A stretch of DNA of 64,000 nt from Pontibacter anaerobius (GCF_026241195.1 NZ_JAPFQO010000005.1:62001-126000), one strand, 5' to 3'; counted from the first letter of the stretch, positions 36,318 to 46,354 are shown. Numbers and translations are program-made. Notes: generated by a model not told the origin, from the letters alone.

Positions 36318-37598
36318 ATGTCTGATGTAGTAATAGAAGTAGAAGAGCTTAGCAAAATCTACCGCCTGGGCAGCATCGGTACGGGTTCACTGCGTCAGGA
36401 TCTGCAACGGTGGTGGACAACATCAGTTCTAAAAAAGAACGACCTTTTCTTTAGTGGCAAGGACACCAACGCTGCGGCACAAAGGCAATTTCTGTGGGCG
36501 CTTCAGAATATAAGCTTTCAAGTAAAGCAAGGCGAAGCCCTTGGCATTATTGGCAGCAACGGCTCCGGAAAATCAACTTTGCTCAAAATCATCTCCCGGA
36601 TTGTACGCCCAACCAATGGCCTGGTACGAGGAAAAGGTAAAGTCAGTAGCCTGCTTGAAGTTGGCACCGGTTTTCACCAGGAACTTTCAGGCAGAGAGAA
36701 CATTTACATTAGCGGCTACATCTTGGGTATGAGCAAAAACGAGATACAGAAAAAGTTTGATGAGATTGTGGCCTTCTCGGGTGTAGAAAAGTTTATAGAC
36801 ACACCTGTAAAGCGCTACTCTTCTGGCATGTATGTGCGTTTGGCCTTTGCCGTGGCTGCCCATTTGGAGCCTGACATATTGATAGTTGACGAAGTTCTGG
36901 CCGTAGGGGACGCCGACTTCCAAAAGAAGTGCCTTGGTAAGATGCGTGAAGTATCAAGGGCAGACGGTCGCACGATTCTCTTTGTAAGCCACAGCATGCA
37001 GGCTGTAAAAAACCTGTGCGACAAGGCGCTTTGGCTAAACCAGGGCAAGATGATGGCATCGGGCCCTGTTTCCCATGTCGTGAACAGCTATTTATCGGGC
37101 GTGCAGCAGTTAAAGCTAAAGCAGCAGTGGGCTACTCCTGACGAGGCTCCTGGAAATGATTTGGTGCGGTTAAAGTCAGTAGAACTCATTCCACAAACAG
37201 CAAACCCCGATGAGCCACTGGACATAAGAGCGGCATTAACGGTACGGTTCCAGTTCTGGAACATGTCAGACGATGTACTTTTAAGCGCAGGCCTGCACCT
37301 GTTTACCTATGGTGGCGACTGCATTTTTGATGTACCGGCCCCGGCTACCACCTGCGATAAGGGTATAGTAGAAGGAGAATGCACCATACCCGGCAACTTC
37401 CTGAACGATGGTTCCTACTACATCTCCCTCATTATACTAAGAGATACGTCGGTTGTTTTATACCATTATGAAGAGTGCCTCTCATTTGAACTGGAAGACT
37501 ACCGGGAAAACATACAGTGGTATGGCAAGTGGAGCGGCGCTGTTAGACCAAAGTTACCCTTTGCTCTAAAGCAGTCTAAAATGGCACTGCAGGAGTAG
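36318..37598 (+). CDS. wzt: Polysaccharide ABC exporter ATPase with carbohydrate-binding tail (Wzt-like)
   Basis: A 426-residue ATPase. Walker A is GSNGSGKST (residues 79-87), the signature is YSSGMYVRLAFA and Walker B is ILIVDEVLAVGD, whose VLAVGD is typical of this subfamily. About 150 extra C-terminal residues after 270 form a beta-sandwich like Wzt_C, which in E. coli O8/O9a binds the capped non-reducing end of the O antigen before export. A long tail therefore suggests that chains are finished in the cytoplasm and recognised by their terminal residue. A methyltransferase three genes away could supply such a cap. Confidence 0.92.
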   Translation: MSDVVIEVEELSKIYRLGSIGTGSLRQDLQRWWTTSVLKKNDLFFSGKDTNAAAQRQFLWALQNISFQVKQGEALGIIGSNGSGKSTLLKIISRIVRPTNGLVRGKGKVSSLLEVGTGFHQELSGRENIYISGYILGMSKNEIQKKFDEIVAFSGVEKFIDTPVKRYSSGMYVRLAFAVAAHLEPDILIVDEVLAVGDADFQKKCLGKMREVSRADGRTILFVSHSMQAVKNLCDKALWLNQGKMMASGPVSHVVNSYLSGVQQLKLKQQWATPDEAPGNDLVRLKSVELIPQTANPDEPLDIRAALTVRFQFWNMSDDVLLSAGLHLFTYGGDCIFDVPAPATTCDKGIVEGECTIPGNFLNDGSYYISLIILRDTSVVLYHYEECLSFELEDYRENIQWYGKWSGAVRPKLPFALKQSKMALQE

Positions 37599-37655
37599 TA
37601 TAGCGAGCCGCAGAAGTAACATTAAGCAAGAGAAACAGCAAGCGTATCAGTTTAT

Positions 37656-38543
37656 ATGACATCTGTTTTACAACAAGAAGAGCCTTTGGTTACGGTGATT
37701 ATACCTTGCTATAACCACGCGCACTTTCTGCCGAAAGCAATAGAAAGTGTACTGCGGCAAACCCATGCCAACACAGAAATTGTTGTGGTAGATGATGGCT
37801 CTACAGATGAAACCAAGGCCGTGGCTGCACGCTACCTGCAAGTCAGATATGTATGGCAGCAGAACCAGGGCCTTTCTGCCGCCAGAAACACAGGTATAAA
37901 ACACAGCACCGGCGATTACCTGCTTTTTCTGGATGCTGATGACTGGTTGTACCCTAAAGGTATTGAAACAAATATAAAGCACCTGCAGCAAAACAAAGAG
38001 CTGGCCTTTGTCTCGGGATTCTACAACTATGTGTACATCAATGAGAATGAGGTAGTAGGGGGCGGCAATGTGGTAAATTCAGACTATTACTGCCGTCTGC
38101 TTCAGGGCAACTACATCTGCATGATAGCCACTGTTCTTTTCAGAAGGGAAGTATTTCAGGAGTTTCTGTTTGATACTACCCTAAAGTCATGTGAAGACTA
38201 TGACCTGTACCTGAAGGTTACCAGAAAGTATCCGGTCTATCACCACATTGATAAAATAGCAGCCTACCGCATCCACAGCTACAACATGTCTACTAACATA
38301 CCTGGCATGCTGAAAAGTGCGCTGGAGGTGCTAAGCCGGCATAAACAAAACCTTGCCACCGAAACAGAGAAACAGGCTTACCCAATAGGCTTTAAATCCT
38401 GGACAGATTATTACTGCAAAAAGATATATAAAAAACTACGGCGCAAGCAGTTGCCCACAACCAGACAAGATTTGTACATGCTGCTCAGACACAGGCCTCA
38501 GCTATATGTAAAATACGTAATTGCTCAATTGTTATCATTATGA
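37656..38543 (+). CDS. Family 2 glycosyltransferase
   Basis: A 295-residue GT-A enzyme. N-terminal VTVIIPCYNHAHFLPKAIES, nucleotide-binding VVVDDGSTDET and the metal-binding LDADDW. The C-terminal part is basic (KKIYKKLRRKQLP) and probably touches the membrane. It adds one sugar to the chain exported by Wzm/Wzt; donor and acceptor are unknown. It overlaps the methyltransferase start by four bases (ATGA). Confidence 0.88.
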   Translation: MTSVLQQEEPLVTVIIPCYNHAHFLPKAIESVLRQTHANTEIVVVDDGSTDETKAVAARYLQVRYVWQQNQGLSAARNTGIKHSTGDYLLFLDADDWLYPKGIETNIKHLQQNKELAFVSGFYNYVYINENEVVGGGNVVNSDYYCRLLQGNYICMIATVLFRREVFQEFLFDTTLKSCEDYDLYLKVTRKYPVYHHIDKIAAYRIHSYNMSTNIPGMLKSALEVLSRHKQNLATETEKQAYPIGFKSWTDYYCKKIYKKLRRKQLPTTRQDLYMLLRHRPQLYVKYVIAQLLSL

Positions 38544-39277
38544 AATCATTCATTAAGCAACATACTCCCTCCGTTGGCCTGCGCTGGCTACACAAGAGCG
38601 GTCTTTACAAGCGGTTTGTTCCTCCTGTTGGCAAGGTTGATGTCGGGGATTTTTTGCGGCAGACCCCTTTCAGCAAACGCTTTGGGTATGACCGTGGTGG
38701 CCCTGTGGACCGCTACTACATCGAGAACTTCCTGCAGAAAGAGGCTCCGCACATAAAAGGCAATACATTGGAAATAGGCGACAATGAGTACACCATGCAA
38801 TATGGCGGCAGCAAGGTATCCAAAAGTGATATACTGCATATAGACGATAGCAACCCCAAAGCTACCTATGTTGGTGACCTGAGCCATGCGCCACACATCC
38901 CTAGCAACCACTTTGACTGCATCGTTCTGACGCAGACACTGCACCTGATCTATGACTTTAAAGGTGCCTTACAAACCTGCCACCGCATTTTAAAACCTGG
39001 GGGTACGCTTTTACTTACCTCACCGGGTATCACGCCTATAGACCAGGGTATATGGAAAGACACATGGTATTGGTCGTTTACAGATAAATCTTTGTCTCGG
39101 CTATTTACAGAAAATTTTCTGGATGCAGAGGTAGAGGTGCGCACCTTCGGGAACGTGTATACCGCCACAGCGTTTCTGTATGGCATGGGCCTTGGTGAGG
39201 TACCCAAGCCGCAGCTTGACTTCCAGGACCCGCATTACCAGGTAATAATCACGGTTAAAGCTGTTAAACACCATTGA
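38540..39277 (+). CDS. SAM-dependent methyltransferase of the polysaccharide cluster
   Basis: A 245-residue class I methyltransferase. Motif I is unusual (NTLEIGDNEYT instead of ExGxGxG), followed by ILHIDDSNPKATYVGDL, FDCIVLTQTLHLIYDFKGAL and HRILKPGGTLLLTSPGI. This variant is the form often found among glycan genes. It may methylate a sugar on the nascent chain or the chain end. It overlaps both neighbours (ATGA before, TTGA after), so it is part of one operon. Small-molecule targets are possible. Confidence 0.8.
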   Translation: MKSFIKQHTPSVGLRWLHKSGLYKRFVPPVGKVDVGDFLRQTPFSKRFGYDRGGPVDRYYIENFLQKEAPHIKGNTLEIGDNEYTMQYGGSKVSKSDILHIDDSNPKATYVGDLSHAPHIPSNHFDCIVLTQTLHLIYDFKGALQTCHRILKPGGTLLLTSPGITPIDQGIWKDTWYWSFTDKSLSRLFTENFLDAEVEVRTFGNVYTATAFLYGMGLGEVPKPQLDFQDPHYQVIITVKAVKHH

Positions 39278-40299
39278 ACTTGAAAAGCCGCATCCTTTAC
39301 CGTCTTCGTAACTTATTTGCGCACAGGGCCATGGTGCTCATGTACCACCGTGTGGCTACGCCGGCATCGGATGTATGGGATATTGCCGTAGCCCCGGATA
39401 GGTTTGAGCAGCACCTGCAGGTGCTCCGGAAGCATTACAGCGTTATACCCCTGCAGCAGCTTACAGCCTCGCTCCGTAACGGCTCTGTTCCGAATCAAGG
39501 CGTGGCCATTACTTTCGACGATGGGTATGCCGATAATTACCAGATTGCCAAACCCCTGCTGGAGAAGTATGAGCTGCCAGCTACCTTCTTTATCTCTTCG
39601 GCACATATAAACCAAGTAAAGGAGTTCTGGTGGGATGAACTGGAGCGCCTGCTGTTGTTCACAGAGCAGCTCCCGCAACAGCTTGCCCTGCAGGTTGCCG
39701 GGCACCAACTGGAGTTTAACCTGGAGCAGGAATCCGTACTAAACCCTGAGCTACAGCAGCGCCACAGCCACTGGAAAGCCTCTACACCACCAGTAAGCCT
39801 GAGAAGCAGTTTATACCTGAAGCTGTACACTTTGCTCAAGCCCCTGCTGTACCTGCAGCAACAGCACCTGCTTCAGCAGCTAAAAGAGTGGGCGGGTGTA
39901 AGGCCTGACGTACGCACAGAGTACAAATGCATGACGCTTGACCAGTTGAAGGACATGACAAGCTCCGGACTCTTGAGTGTAGGCATACATACTTCTACTC
40001 ATCCTGCCCTAGCCAGCCATACCGCCTATGTGCAGCAAAAGGAGATGGAAGGGAATAAGCAGTTTCTGGAGCAGACACTAAACACAAGGGTAACTATTCT
40101 GGCTTACCCCTACGGTGACCACAATGAAGACTCAGTAGCTATAGCCGAAAGCCTGAGCCTTGAGGCAGCCTTTACGACGGAGGCCAAACTTATACGAAAG
40201 AATAGTCACCGGTACAGGCTCGGTCGGTTTCAGGTTCAGAATTGGGCTGCCAAAGAATTCAGTAAAAAACTAAACTACTGGTTTAATATAGCTAAGTGA
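39274..40299 (+). CDS. Polysaccharide deacetylase family protein
   Basis: A 341-residue NodB-type carbohydrate esterase (family CE4). The catalytic motif ITFDDGYADNY holds the base Asp and metal Asp. The HxxxH metal motif is IHTSTH, and LAYPYGDHN follows. The start is taken as TTG at 39274 because it overlaps the preceding stop (TTGA) and no ATG lies before the conserved MVLMYHRV. It removes acetyl groups from N-acetylated sugars, probably on the exported glycan or its precursor. No signal peptide is evident, so it may act in the cytoplasm, which is unusual for CE4. Confidence 0.85.
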   Translation: MNLKSRILYRLRNLFAHRAMVLMYHRVATPASDVWDIAVAPDRFEQHLQVLRKHYSVIPLQQLTASLRNGSVPNQGVAITFDDGYADNYQIAKPLLEKYELPATFFISSAHINQVKEFWWDELERLLLFTEQLPQQLALQVAGHQLEFNLEQESVLNPELQQRHSHWKASTPPVSLRSSLYLKLYTLLKPLLYLQQQHLLQQLKEWAGVRPDVRTEYKCMTLDQLKDMTSSGLLSVGIHTSTHPALASHTAYVQQKEMEGNKQFLEQTLNTRVTILAYPYGDHNEDSVAIAESLSLEAAFTTEAKLIRKNSHRYRLGRFQVQNWAAKEFSKKLNYWFNIAK

Positions 40300-40302
40300 C
40301 TC

Positions 40303-41244
40303 ATGCGTATCAGCCCTGCCCCCAAAATTTCCATTGTTACCTGTTTCCTCAATGTGGAGAACTACATCGAGGAAACTATTCTTAGCGTGTTACAGCAGGA
40401 GCATGATAACTGGGAACTCCTGCTGATTGATGATGGCTCAACAGACAACAGTACCAGCATTGCGAAGCTTTACGCAAAAAGATATCCTTCTAAAATCTTC
40501 TATACCGATCATGAAGGGCATCAAAATAAGGGAGCAAGCTACAGCCGAAACGTAGCCATAGAGCGGGCCACCGGGGAATATATAGCCTTTCTGGACGCGG
40601 ATGATGTCTGGCTACCTGTTTATCTAAAGCATCAGCTAAAGGTACTGCAAGCGCATCATGCAACCATGGTATGCGAGGCCACAGAGTATTGGCACAATTG
40701 GACTAGGGTTGGTAAACAAAATGTGCTCACACAGGTAGGTACACAACAAAACAAGCTATTTACACCGCCCCAGCTCCTGCTTGACCTATACCCTCTAGGT
40801 AGAGGTGCGGCCCCTTGTATATGCGGTATGTTGGTTAAAAGGGAGGCTGTTTTAAGGCACGGAGGCTTTGATGACTCTTTCAAAGGCATGTACGACGATC
40901 AGGCACTGCTAATAAAACTGTACTTGAACGATCCCATCTACATCTCCTCCACAGCTAATAACCGCTACCGTCAGCGCCCAGAGTCACTGGTGCATACTTC
41001 TCACCAAACTGGTAACTACCACAGCGAACGCAAAGCTTTTCTGGAGTGGCTGGAGACACACCTGCAGTCTCAAAAAGTAAAGTACACACAGGTGGAGAAG
41101 TTACTTGGTGCAGCACTTATGCCTTACCGTTTCCCGCTTCTTTATTTTATGACCAGGGCAGTTCCCCAAAAAGCCAAGCGGATGATGCGCAGTGTAGTTC
41201 CTGCAAGTGTAAAGCAATTTGTAAAAAAAGCAGTATGGGTATGA
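40303..41244 (+). CDS. Family 2 glycosyltransferase
   Basis: A 313-residue GT-A enzyme with ISIVTCFLNVENYIEETI, LLIDDGSTDNS and LDADDVW. The C terminus is basic with no clear membrane helix. It lies three bases after the deacetylase stop and overlaps the next glycosyltransferase by four bases. Sugar specificity is unknown. Confidence 0.87.
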   Translation: MRISPAPKISIVTCFLNVENYIEETILSVLQQEHDNWELLLIDDGSTDNSTSIAKLYAKRYPSKIFYTDHEGHQNKGASYSRNVAIERATGEYIAFLDADDVWLPVYLKHQLKVLQAHHATMVCEATEYWHNWTRVGKQNVLTQVGTQQNKLFTPPQLLLDLYPLGRGAAPCICGMLVKREAVLRHGGFDDSFKGMYDDQALLIKLYLNDPIYISSTANNRYRQRPESLVHTSHQTGNYHSERKAFLEWLETHLQSQKVKYTQVEKLLGAALMPYRFPLLYFMTRAVPQKAKRMMRSVVPASVKQFVKKAVWV

Positions 41245-42230
41245 GCAAGGTTACTGTTTTAATGCCGGTTTATAATGCTGAAAAATATATAGCAGAAGCT
41301 ATAGAAAGCATCTTGTGCCAGAGCCTCTCAGATTTTGAGTTTCTCATTGTTGACGACGGGTCTACAGATAAAAGCGCTGAGATCATACATTCCTATACAG
41401 ACAGTCGCATCCGATTTGTGCAGAATCAGCAGAACATGGGTATTGCAGCAACCCTGAACAAAGGTATATACTTAGCTTCTGCCTCTTATATAGCCCGGAT
41501 GGATGCCGATGACATCAGCTACCCAAATCGCCTACTAAGGCAATACACGTACCTGCAGCAGTACCCGGACTGCTCACTGGTAGGTGCTCGTACAGCCACT
41601 ATTTCTGAAGCTGGCAGATTCCTTTGGAAAGATGATCTGCCTGGGGAGTGTACCTACTATAACCTTACTTTTTTCTGCTCCATTTACCATCCTACTGTAA
41701 TGTTCCGAAAAGAGACTGTGATGGAGGCAGGGATGTATATACTGCCTTACGCAGAAGACTATGAGTTGTGGTGCCGCCTCTCCAGAAAGAACAAGTTACA
41801 CGTGCTGCCCGAGGTTCTGCTTGACTACCGGCTTTCTAGCAAAAGCACCTCTAACCAGGTAAAGAAAGAGGAATACAACCAAACAGAGTTAACGCAGATA
41901 CTGAATAATCTCCGATATTTTGCAGGCGATGACTATACTTTGCCCGATAGCTACCTAGAATGCTTTCGCTTTAACTATGCCCCACTTTTAGCAGAGCAGA
42001 ACGTTAGGAGCATTGCCGACTGTATGGCTAAGTTGCAGCTACTCACAAATCATATAATTGCCAAGGAAAATGTGAACAGGGATAGAAGTGCGATTATACA
42101 TGCGGCAAAACTAAAATGGAAAAAGACCTTAAGCTATTTTCTGAAGAAGCTCCCTCTACACAAAGCGATTTTTCTGCTAATATATGTTACAGCTGGCCGC
42201 CTAGTATACACACTTAAAATCCGTAACTAA
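41241..42230 (+). CDS. Family 2 glycosyltransferase
   Basis: A 329-residue GT-A enzyme with VTVLMPVYNAEKYIAEAIES, LIVDDGSTDKS and MDADDISYPNRL. The ATG at 41241 is preferred because it forms the ATGA overlap with the preceding stop; an ATG six bases earlier is also possible. The C terminus ends in a hydrophobic segment (AIFLLIYVTAGRLVYTL) that may anchor it. It closes the tight part of the cluster; a 279-base AT-rich gap with no clear gene follows. Confidence 0.87.
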   Translation: MSKVTVLMPVYNAEKYIAEAIESILCQSLSDFEFLIVDDGSTDKSAEIIHSYTDSRIRFVQNQQNMGIAATLNKGIYLASASYIARMDADDISYPNRLLRQYTYLQQYPDCSLVGARTATISEAGRFLWKDDLPGECTYYNLTFFCSIYHPTVMFRKETVMEAGMYILPYAEDYELWCRLSRKNKLHVLPEVLLDYRLSSKSTSNQVKKEEYNQTELTQILNNLRYFAGDDYTLPDSYLECFRFNYAPLLAEQNVRSIADCMAKLQLLTNHIIAKENVNRDRSAIIHAAKLKWKKTLSYFLKKLPLHKAIFLLIYVTAGRLVYTLKIRN

Positions 42231-42509
42231 ATAATTATTTTTTTGTATTTTTTACAAGAACAATCGTATAACACAAAACCATTACTGACTTCCACTGGAA
42301 ACAGGCTGATGGAAACATGATTTAGTAATTTAGTGTAGGATGGTAACCTATATCTAAATTTTAAAAACAGCGCCTACAGGTTCACGCGAAGTCAACCGCC
42401 GCACAAATTCTCCGCCGTAAACCTGAAACCATACTTAAACTGAAAACAGACTATTCAGAAAAGCTAGTCCTTCTTCTGGCAGAATAACCTTACTAATTTA
42501 GAATACAGC

Positions 42510-43577
42510 ATGAAGCCAGGTGTAACAGTGGTCATATGTACTTTTAATGGAGCTGCGCTCTTACCCGAAACGATTCGGCATATTACGCAGCAGCGGGTAG
42601 AATCTAATATACCCTGGGAGGTCATTGTGATAGATAATGCTTCAACGGATGATACTTCACAGATTGCGAGGCAGGAGTGGCACAAGTATCGTAACACTGT
42701 TCCGTTCTCAGTGCTGTACCAACCCAGACAGGGACTCACATTTGCACGAGAGATGGCTATAGAAGAGGCAAACTATGAGTACGTATTGTTTTGCGATGAT
42801 GATAATTGGTTAAACACAGAATATGTAGATACTGCTTACCATCTCATGCTTCAGCACCCAAACATCGGCGTATTGGGCGGGCATGGAGAACTTGTGTACG
42901 AAGTTCCTCCCCCCAGTTGGGCACAAACACTTCCAATGTTTGGCAACGGACCACAGGAAACTAGATCCGGTAAAGTAAAGCGCAATATAGTTTACGGAGC
43001 TGGTTCAATTTTAAGAAGGTCTGCCTTCTTGAGGTTGTTTAAGGCAGGTTATAAACCCTTTTTAACGGATCGAAACGCTAACAGCTTAAGCTCTGGTGGC
43101 GATTCAGAACTTTGTTACGCGATTGCACTAGCAAATTTCGATATTTGGTATGATGACAGGCTAAGATTTAAGCACTTTATGCCAAAAGCAAGAATCACAT
43201 GGAGCTATTATACCCGTTTCTTTAAAGAAAGAGCCCAGTGTTTCGATGTATTGATACCCTACAGCATACTAATAAACTTTGGCAGCAGAAACACATTATC
43301 GTTTAGCTTAAGACTCATGCGGCTGTTTCTTTTCACGCTAAGGCAAATTATGCCACTCTATCTCAACCTGCTCCTTTTACGAAAAGGCTCAGAAGCAGAC
43401 AAGGTTAACAGGCTGAAACTAATGGCATCGGAGGCAAGGCTACTTAGCTACAGGAGGTGCTTTAACATGTTGAGAAACTTTCTGGAAATTTTACGATTTC
43501 AACAAAAGGAGCTCCCGGCTCAAACAGAGAGATCCCCCCAACACCAGAAAAAGAAGCTAAAATTAGGTGTATCCTAA
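42510..43577 (+). CDS. Family 2 glycosyltransferase
   Basis: A 355-residue GT-A enzyme with VTVVICTFNGAALLPETI, VIDNASTDDTS and FCDDDNWLN. Length and the GNGPQETRSG to YGAGSILRRSAF segment are typical of the group often called WcaA/rhamnosyl-type. A hydrophobic stretch near 270-290 (LRLMRLFLFTLRQIMPLYLNLLLL) may bind the membrane. It is separated from the other cluster genes by 279 bases and converges on purE. Donor sugar unknown. Confidence 0.87.
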   Translation: MKPGVTVVICTFNGAALLPETIRHITQQRVESNIPWEVIVIDNASTDDTSQIARQEWHKYRNTVPFSVLYQPRQGLTFAREMAIEEANYEYVLFCDDDNWLNTEYVDTAYHLMLQHPNIGVLGGHGELVYEVPPPSWAQTLPMFGNGPQETRSGKVKRNIVYGAGSILRRSAFLRLFKAGYKPFLTDRNANSLSSGGDSELCYAIALANFDIWYDDRLRFKHFMPKARITWSYYTRFFKERAQCFDVLIPYSILINFGSRNTLSFSLRLMRLFLFTLRQIMPLYLNLLLLRKGSEADKVNRLKLMASEARLLSYRRCFNMLRNFLEILRFQQKELPAQTERSPQHQKKKLKLGVS

Positions 43578-43603
43578 CCTCATATTACACTGATTAAAAG
43601 ATA

Positions 43604-43642
43604 AGCCATGGCAAAAGTATTAAAACTACCTCTGCCATGGCT
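43604..43642. terminator. Inverted repeat between a glycosyltransferase and purE
   Basis: AGCCATGGC and GCCATGGCT form a nine-pair stem across a 21-base loop between two convergent genes. There is no strong T run, so a two-way terminator is only a guess. Confidence 0.4.
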
Positions 43643-43661
43643 ATAAGCTTTAGAGTGTCGC

Positions 43662-44189
43662 CTAATCCAAATCCCGATCCCCTCTCTTCAGCTCCTCCAC
43701 CGAGCGCATCACCTTGTCCTTCAGGCTGTTCTTATACTTCTCCAGTTTATCGGCCACAGCGGGATTGTTGGTACCGATAATCTCGGCGGCAAGTATACCG
43801 GCGTTCAGGGCTCCATCCAGGGCTACGGTGGCTACTGGTATGCCGCCCGGCATCTGCAGGATCGACAGCACGGAGTCCCAGCCATCAATGGAGTTGGAGG
43901 ATTTTACCGGCACGCCAATAACAGGCAGCGTGGTGATGGAAGCGACCATGCCCGGCAGGTGCGCCGCGCCACCGGCCCCGGCGATGATCACCTTCAGGCT
44001 GCGCTTGCGGGCATTCTCGGCATACTCGAACATGCGGTGCGGCGTGCGGTGCGCCGATACGATGGTCAGTTCGTAAGGCACTCCCAGCGTTTCCAAGATC
44101 TCAGCGGCGGCATCCATTACCTTCAGGTCAGACTGGCTGCCCATGATGATGCCTACCTGAGGTTGTGTATTTTTAGTTTCTTCAGCCAT
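43662..44189 (-). CDS. purE: N5-carboxyaminoimidazole ribonucleotide mutase PurE
   Basis: A 175-residue class I PurE. Signature segments are [44 protein letters not shown] and GIPVATVA. It moves the carboxyl group from N5-CAIR to CAIR in de novo purine synthesis. The start follows the purK stop by two bases, so both are one operon and sequential enzymes. Confidence 0.96.
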   Translation of the reverse strand: MAEETKNTQPQVGIIMGSQSDLKVMDAAAEILETLGVPYELTIVSAHRTPHRMFEYAENARKRSLKVIIAGAGGAAHLPGMVASITTLPVIGVPVKSSNSIDGWDSVLSILQMPGGIPVATVALDGALNAGILAAEIIGTNNPAVADKLEKYKNSLKDKVMRSVEELKRGDRDLD

Positions 44190-44191
44190 AC

Positions 44192-45322
44192 TTATGCTTT
44201 TACTTTGATTACATCTTTTACTGACGCAGCCCGTTGCTGCGCCTCTTCTATACTTTGGCCCAGCACCGTGATATGCCCCATCTTGCGGGCAGGTCGGGTA
44301 TACTTCTTACCGTACAGGTGGATGTACACGCCTGGCACCGCCAGCGCCTCCTGCAGCCCTTCATACTTAGCCTCGCCGTCATAACCCGGCTCGCCGAGCA
44401 GGTTCAGCATCACGGCGGCGCTCTGGATCTCCGTAGAACCCAGCGGCAGGTTCAGGATGGCGCGCAGGTGCTGCTCATACTGCGAAGTATAGTTGGCCTT
44501 GATGGTGTGGTGCCCGGAGTTGTGCGGGCGCGGGGCCACCTCGTTCACCAGTATCTGCCCGTCTTTGGTCAGGAACATCTCCACGGCAAGTATGCCTACC
44601 ATCTCAAAAGCCTCAATCACGCGGGTAGCGATCTCGATGGCATGACGCTGCAACTTATATGGCACGTTGGCTGGCGCAAAGAGCGAGTCCACCAGGTTGT
44701 GCTCGGGGTGGAAGCTCAGCTCCACCACCGGGAATGCCGTCACCTCGCCGCTCTCGTTTCGGGCCACGATCACGGAGATCTCCTTCTCAAAGTCCACCAG
44801 CTTCTCCAGCACCGAGGGCTCCTCAAACGCTTTCCCGAAATCGGCCTCGCCCGTCAGGCGGGTAACGCCGCGGCCATCGTAGCCCTCGCGGCGCAGCTTC
44901 TGGAACGCCGGCAGGAAATCCGCGCGCTGCTCCAGCTCTCCCTTATCCTTCAGAAGTATAAAATCGGAGGTAGGGATGCTGTGCTGGCTGTAAAACTCTT
45001 TCTGCAGCCCCTTGTCCTGAATGGTGCGCACGGTTTTAGCATCCGGGTATACTTTTACGCCCTCCTGCTCCAGCTTCTCCAGCGCATCGGCGTTCACGTG
45101 CTCTATCTCGATGGTCAGGATGTCGCAGTTTTGGCCGAACTCATACACGGTGTCGAAATCGCGGAAGCTGCCCACGTAAAACTCGTTGCAGATGTCTTTG
45201 CAGGGTGCGTTCTCATCAGGGTCCAACACCAGGGTATAGAGGTTAAAATCGAGCCCGGCCTGCATCAGCATGCGGCCCAGCTGTCCGCCGCCAAGTATGC
45301 CTAGCTTTACTTCTCCTTTCAT
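44192..45322 (-). CDS. purK: N5-carboxyaminoimidazole ribonucleotide synthase PurK
   Basis: A 376-residue ATP-grasp enzyme starting [19 protein letters not shown], with YDGRGV and the metal-binding [17 protein letters not shown]. It uses ATP and bicarbonate to make N5-CAIR, the substrate of PurE encoded just downstream. A TATTTTTG (-7-like) sits on the minus strand at 45359-45352 before the ATG, but no good -33. Confidence 0.96.
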   Translation of the reverse strand: MKGEVKLGILGGGQLGRMLMQAGLDFNLYTLVLDPDENAPCKDICNEFYVGSFRDFDTVYEFGQNCDILTIEIEHVNADALEKLEQEGVKVYPDAKTVRTIQDKGLQKEFYSQHSIPTSDFILLKDKGELEQRADFLPAFQKLRREGYDGRGVTRLTGEADFGKAFEEPSVLEKLVDFEKEISVIVARNESGEVTAFPVVELSFHPEHNLVDSLFAPANVPYKLQRHAIEIATRVIEAFEMVGILAVEMFLTKDGQILVNEVAPRPHNSGHHTIKANYTSQYEQHLRAILNLPLGSTEIQSAAVMLNLLGEPGYDGEAKYEGLQEALAVPGVYIHLYGKKYTRPARKMGHITVLGQSIEEAQQRAASVKDVIKVKA

Positions 45323-45561
45323 GTATTGTAACGGTTTGGTTGATCTATCCTCAAAAATAAGGATTATGAACGGAGACGAAAGACAAAAGGCTTAAGTTCT
45401 GCGTCTTTTATTGTGCAACGGTATGGCACAGGCTACATCCGGCCAAAAAAACAGCACCGAAAAAGATGGTTTTACCACCGCCCGCGCAATTTTTACGTTG
45501 CAGATACATTATTTAACACCTATATTTAAAGCTATACCAAACCCGAGTCCATCCCCTATAC

Positions 45562-46182
45562 ATGGAAATCATACTTGCCACGTTTTCTGCCCTCTTTTCA
45601 GTCGTAAACCCTTTTGGCGCCATGCCCGTGTTCCTCACCCTAACGCAGGACGACACGCCTAGCCAAAGAAACCAGCAGGCCTTAAAAGCATGCCTGTACA
45701 TGGTGGGCATCCTGGCTATTTTCTTTCTGGCTGGCCAGTACGTGCTCAACTTCTTCGGTATTCGCATTCATGACCTGCGCATTGCAGGCGGCCTGATGAT
45801 CATGCGTGCTGGTTTCGAACTGCTGTCTCCGGGGGGCAGCAAAAAGAAGATATCTCCCGATGTGGTGGAGGAAGGGCAGCAGAAAGAGGACATCTCCTTC
45901 ACGCCGCTGGCTATGCCGATGCTCTCCGGCCCGGGTGCCATCGCCGTAAGTATAGGCTTGTTTACCACCTCGCTTTCCTATTTTGATATGGTGATGATCC
46001 TGGTGGGTATTATTCTGCTTGCGGCCGTTTCCTACCTCATCCTGCGGTCGTCCTTCCAATTAACGCGCTTCATGGGCAAATCCGGATTGGCAGCCTTATC
46101 ACGGATTATGGGCTTTATCGTGCTTTCCATCGGCGTTAACTTTATTGTTTCGGCCCTTAAGGCATTGTTTTTCGCCGAGTAG
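45562..46182 (+). CDS. MarC family integral membrane protein
   Basis: A 206-residue protein with six hydrophobic segments. The MarC signatures are LFSVVNPFGAMPVFLTLT at the N terminus and FTPLAMPMLSGPGAIAVSIGL in the middle. MarC (UPF0056) was once linked to multiple antibiotic resistance, but that link was not upheld and the transport substrate is unknown. Divergent from purK across about 240 bases. Confidence 0.9.
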   Translation: MEIILATFSALFSVVNPFGAMPVFLTLTQDDTPSQRNQQALKACLYMVGILAIFFLAGQYVLNFFGIRIHDLRIAGGLMIMRAGFELLSPGGSKKKISPDVVEEGQQKEDISFTPLAMPMLSGPGAIAVSIGLFTTSLSYFDMVMILVGIILLAAVSYLILRSSFQLTRFMGKSGLAALSRIMGFIVLSIGVNFIVSALKALFFAE

Positions 46183-46354
46183 TTTGAACGAGGACTTCCC
46201 TATCAACTTTATACTGCCTAAAAGCACTTTAATTTCTTAACCGAAAACCACACCGCCGAAAACAAAACTATACTTTTAAAAATTTTCTGAGAGTTTATAC
46301 TTCAAGTATAAACTCAACCTGATGGTTAAGAAGCCACCAACAACAGCTATGTAG

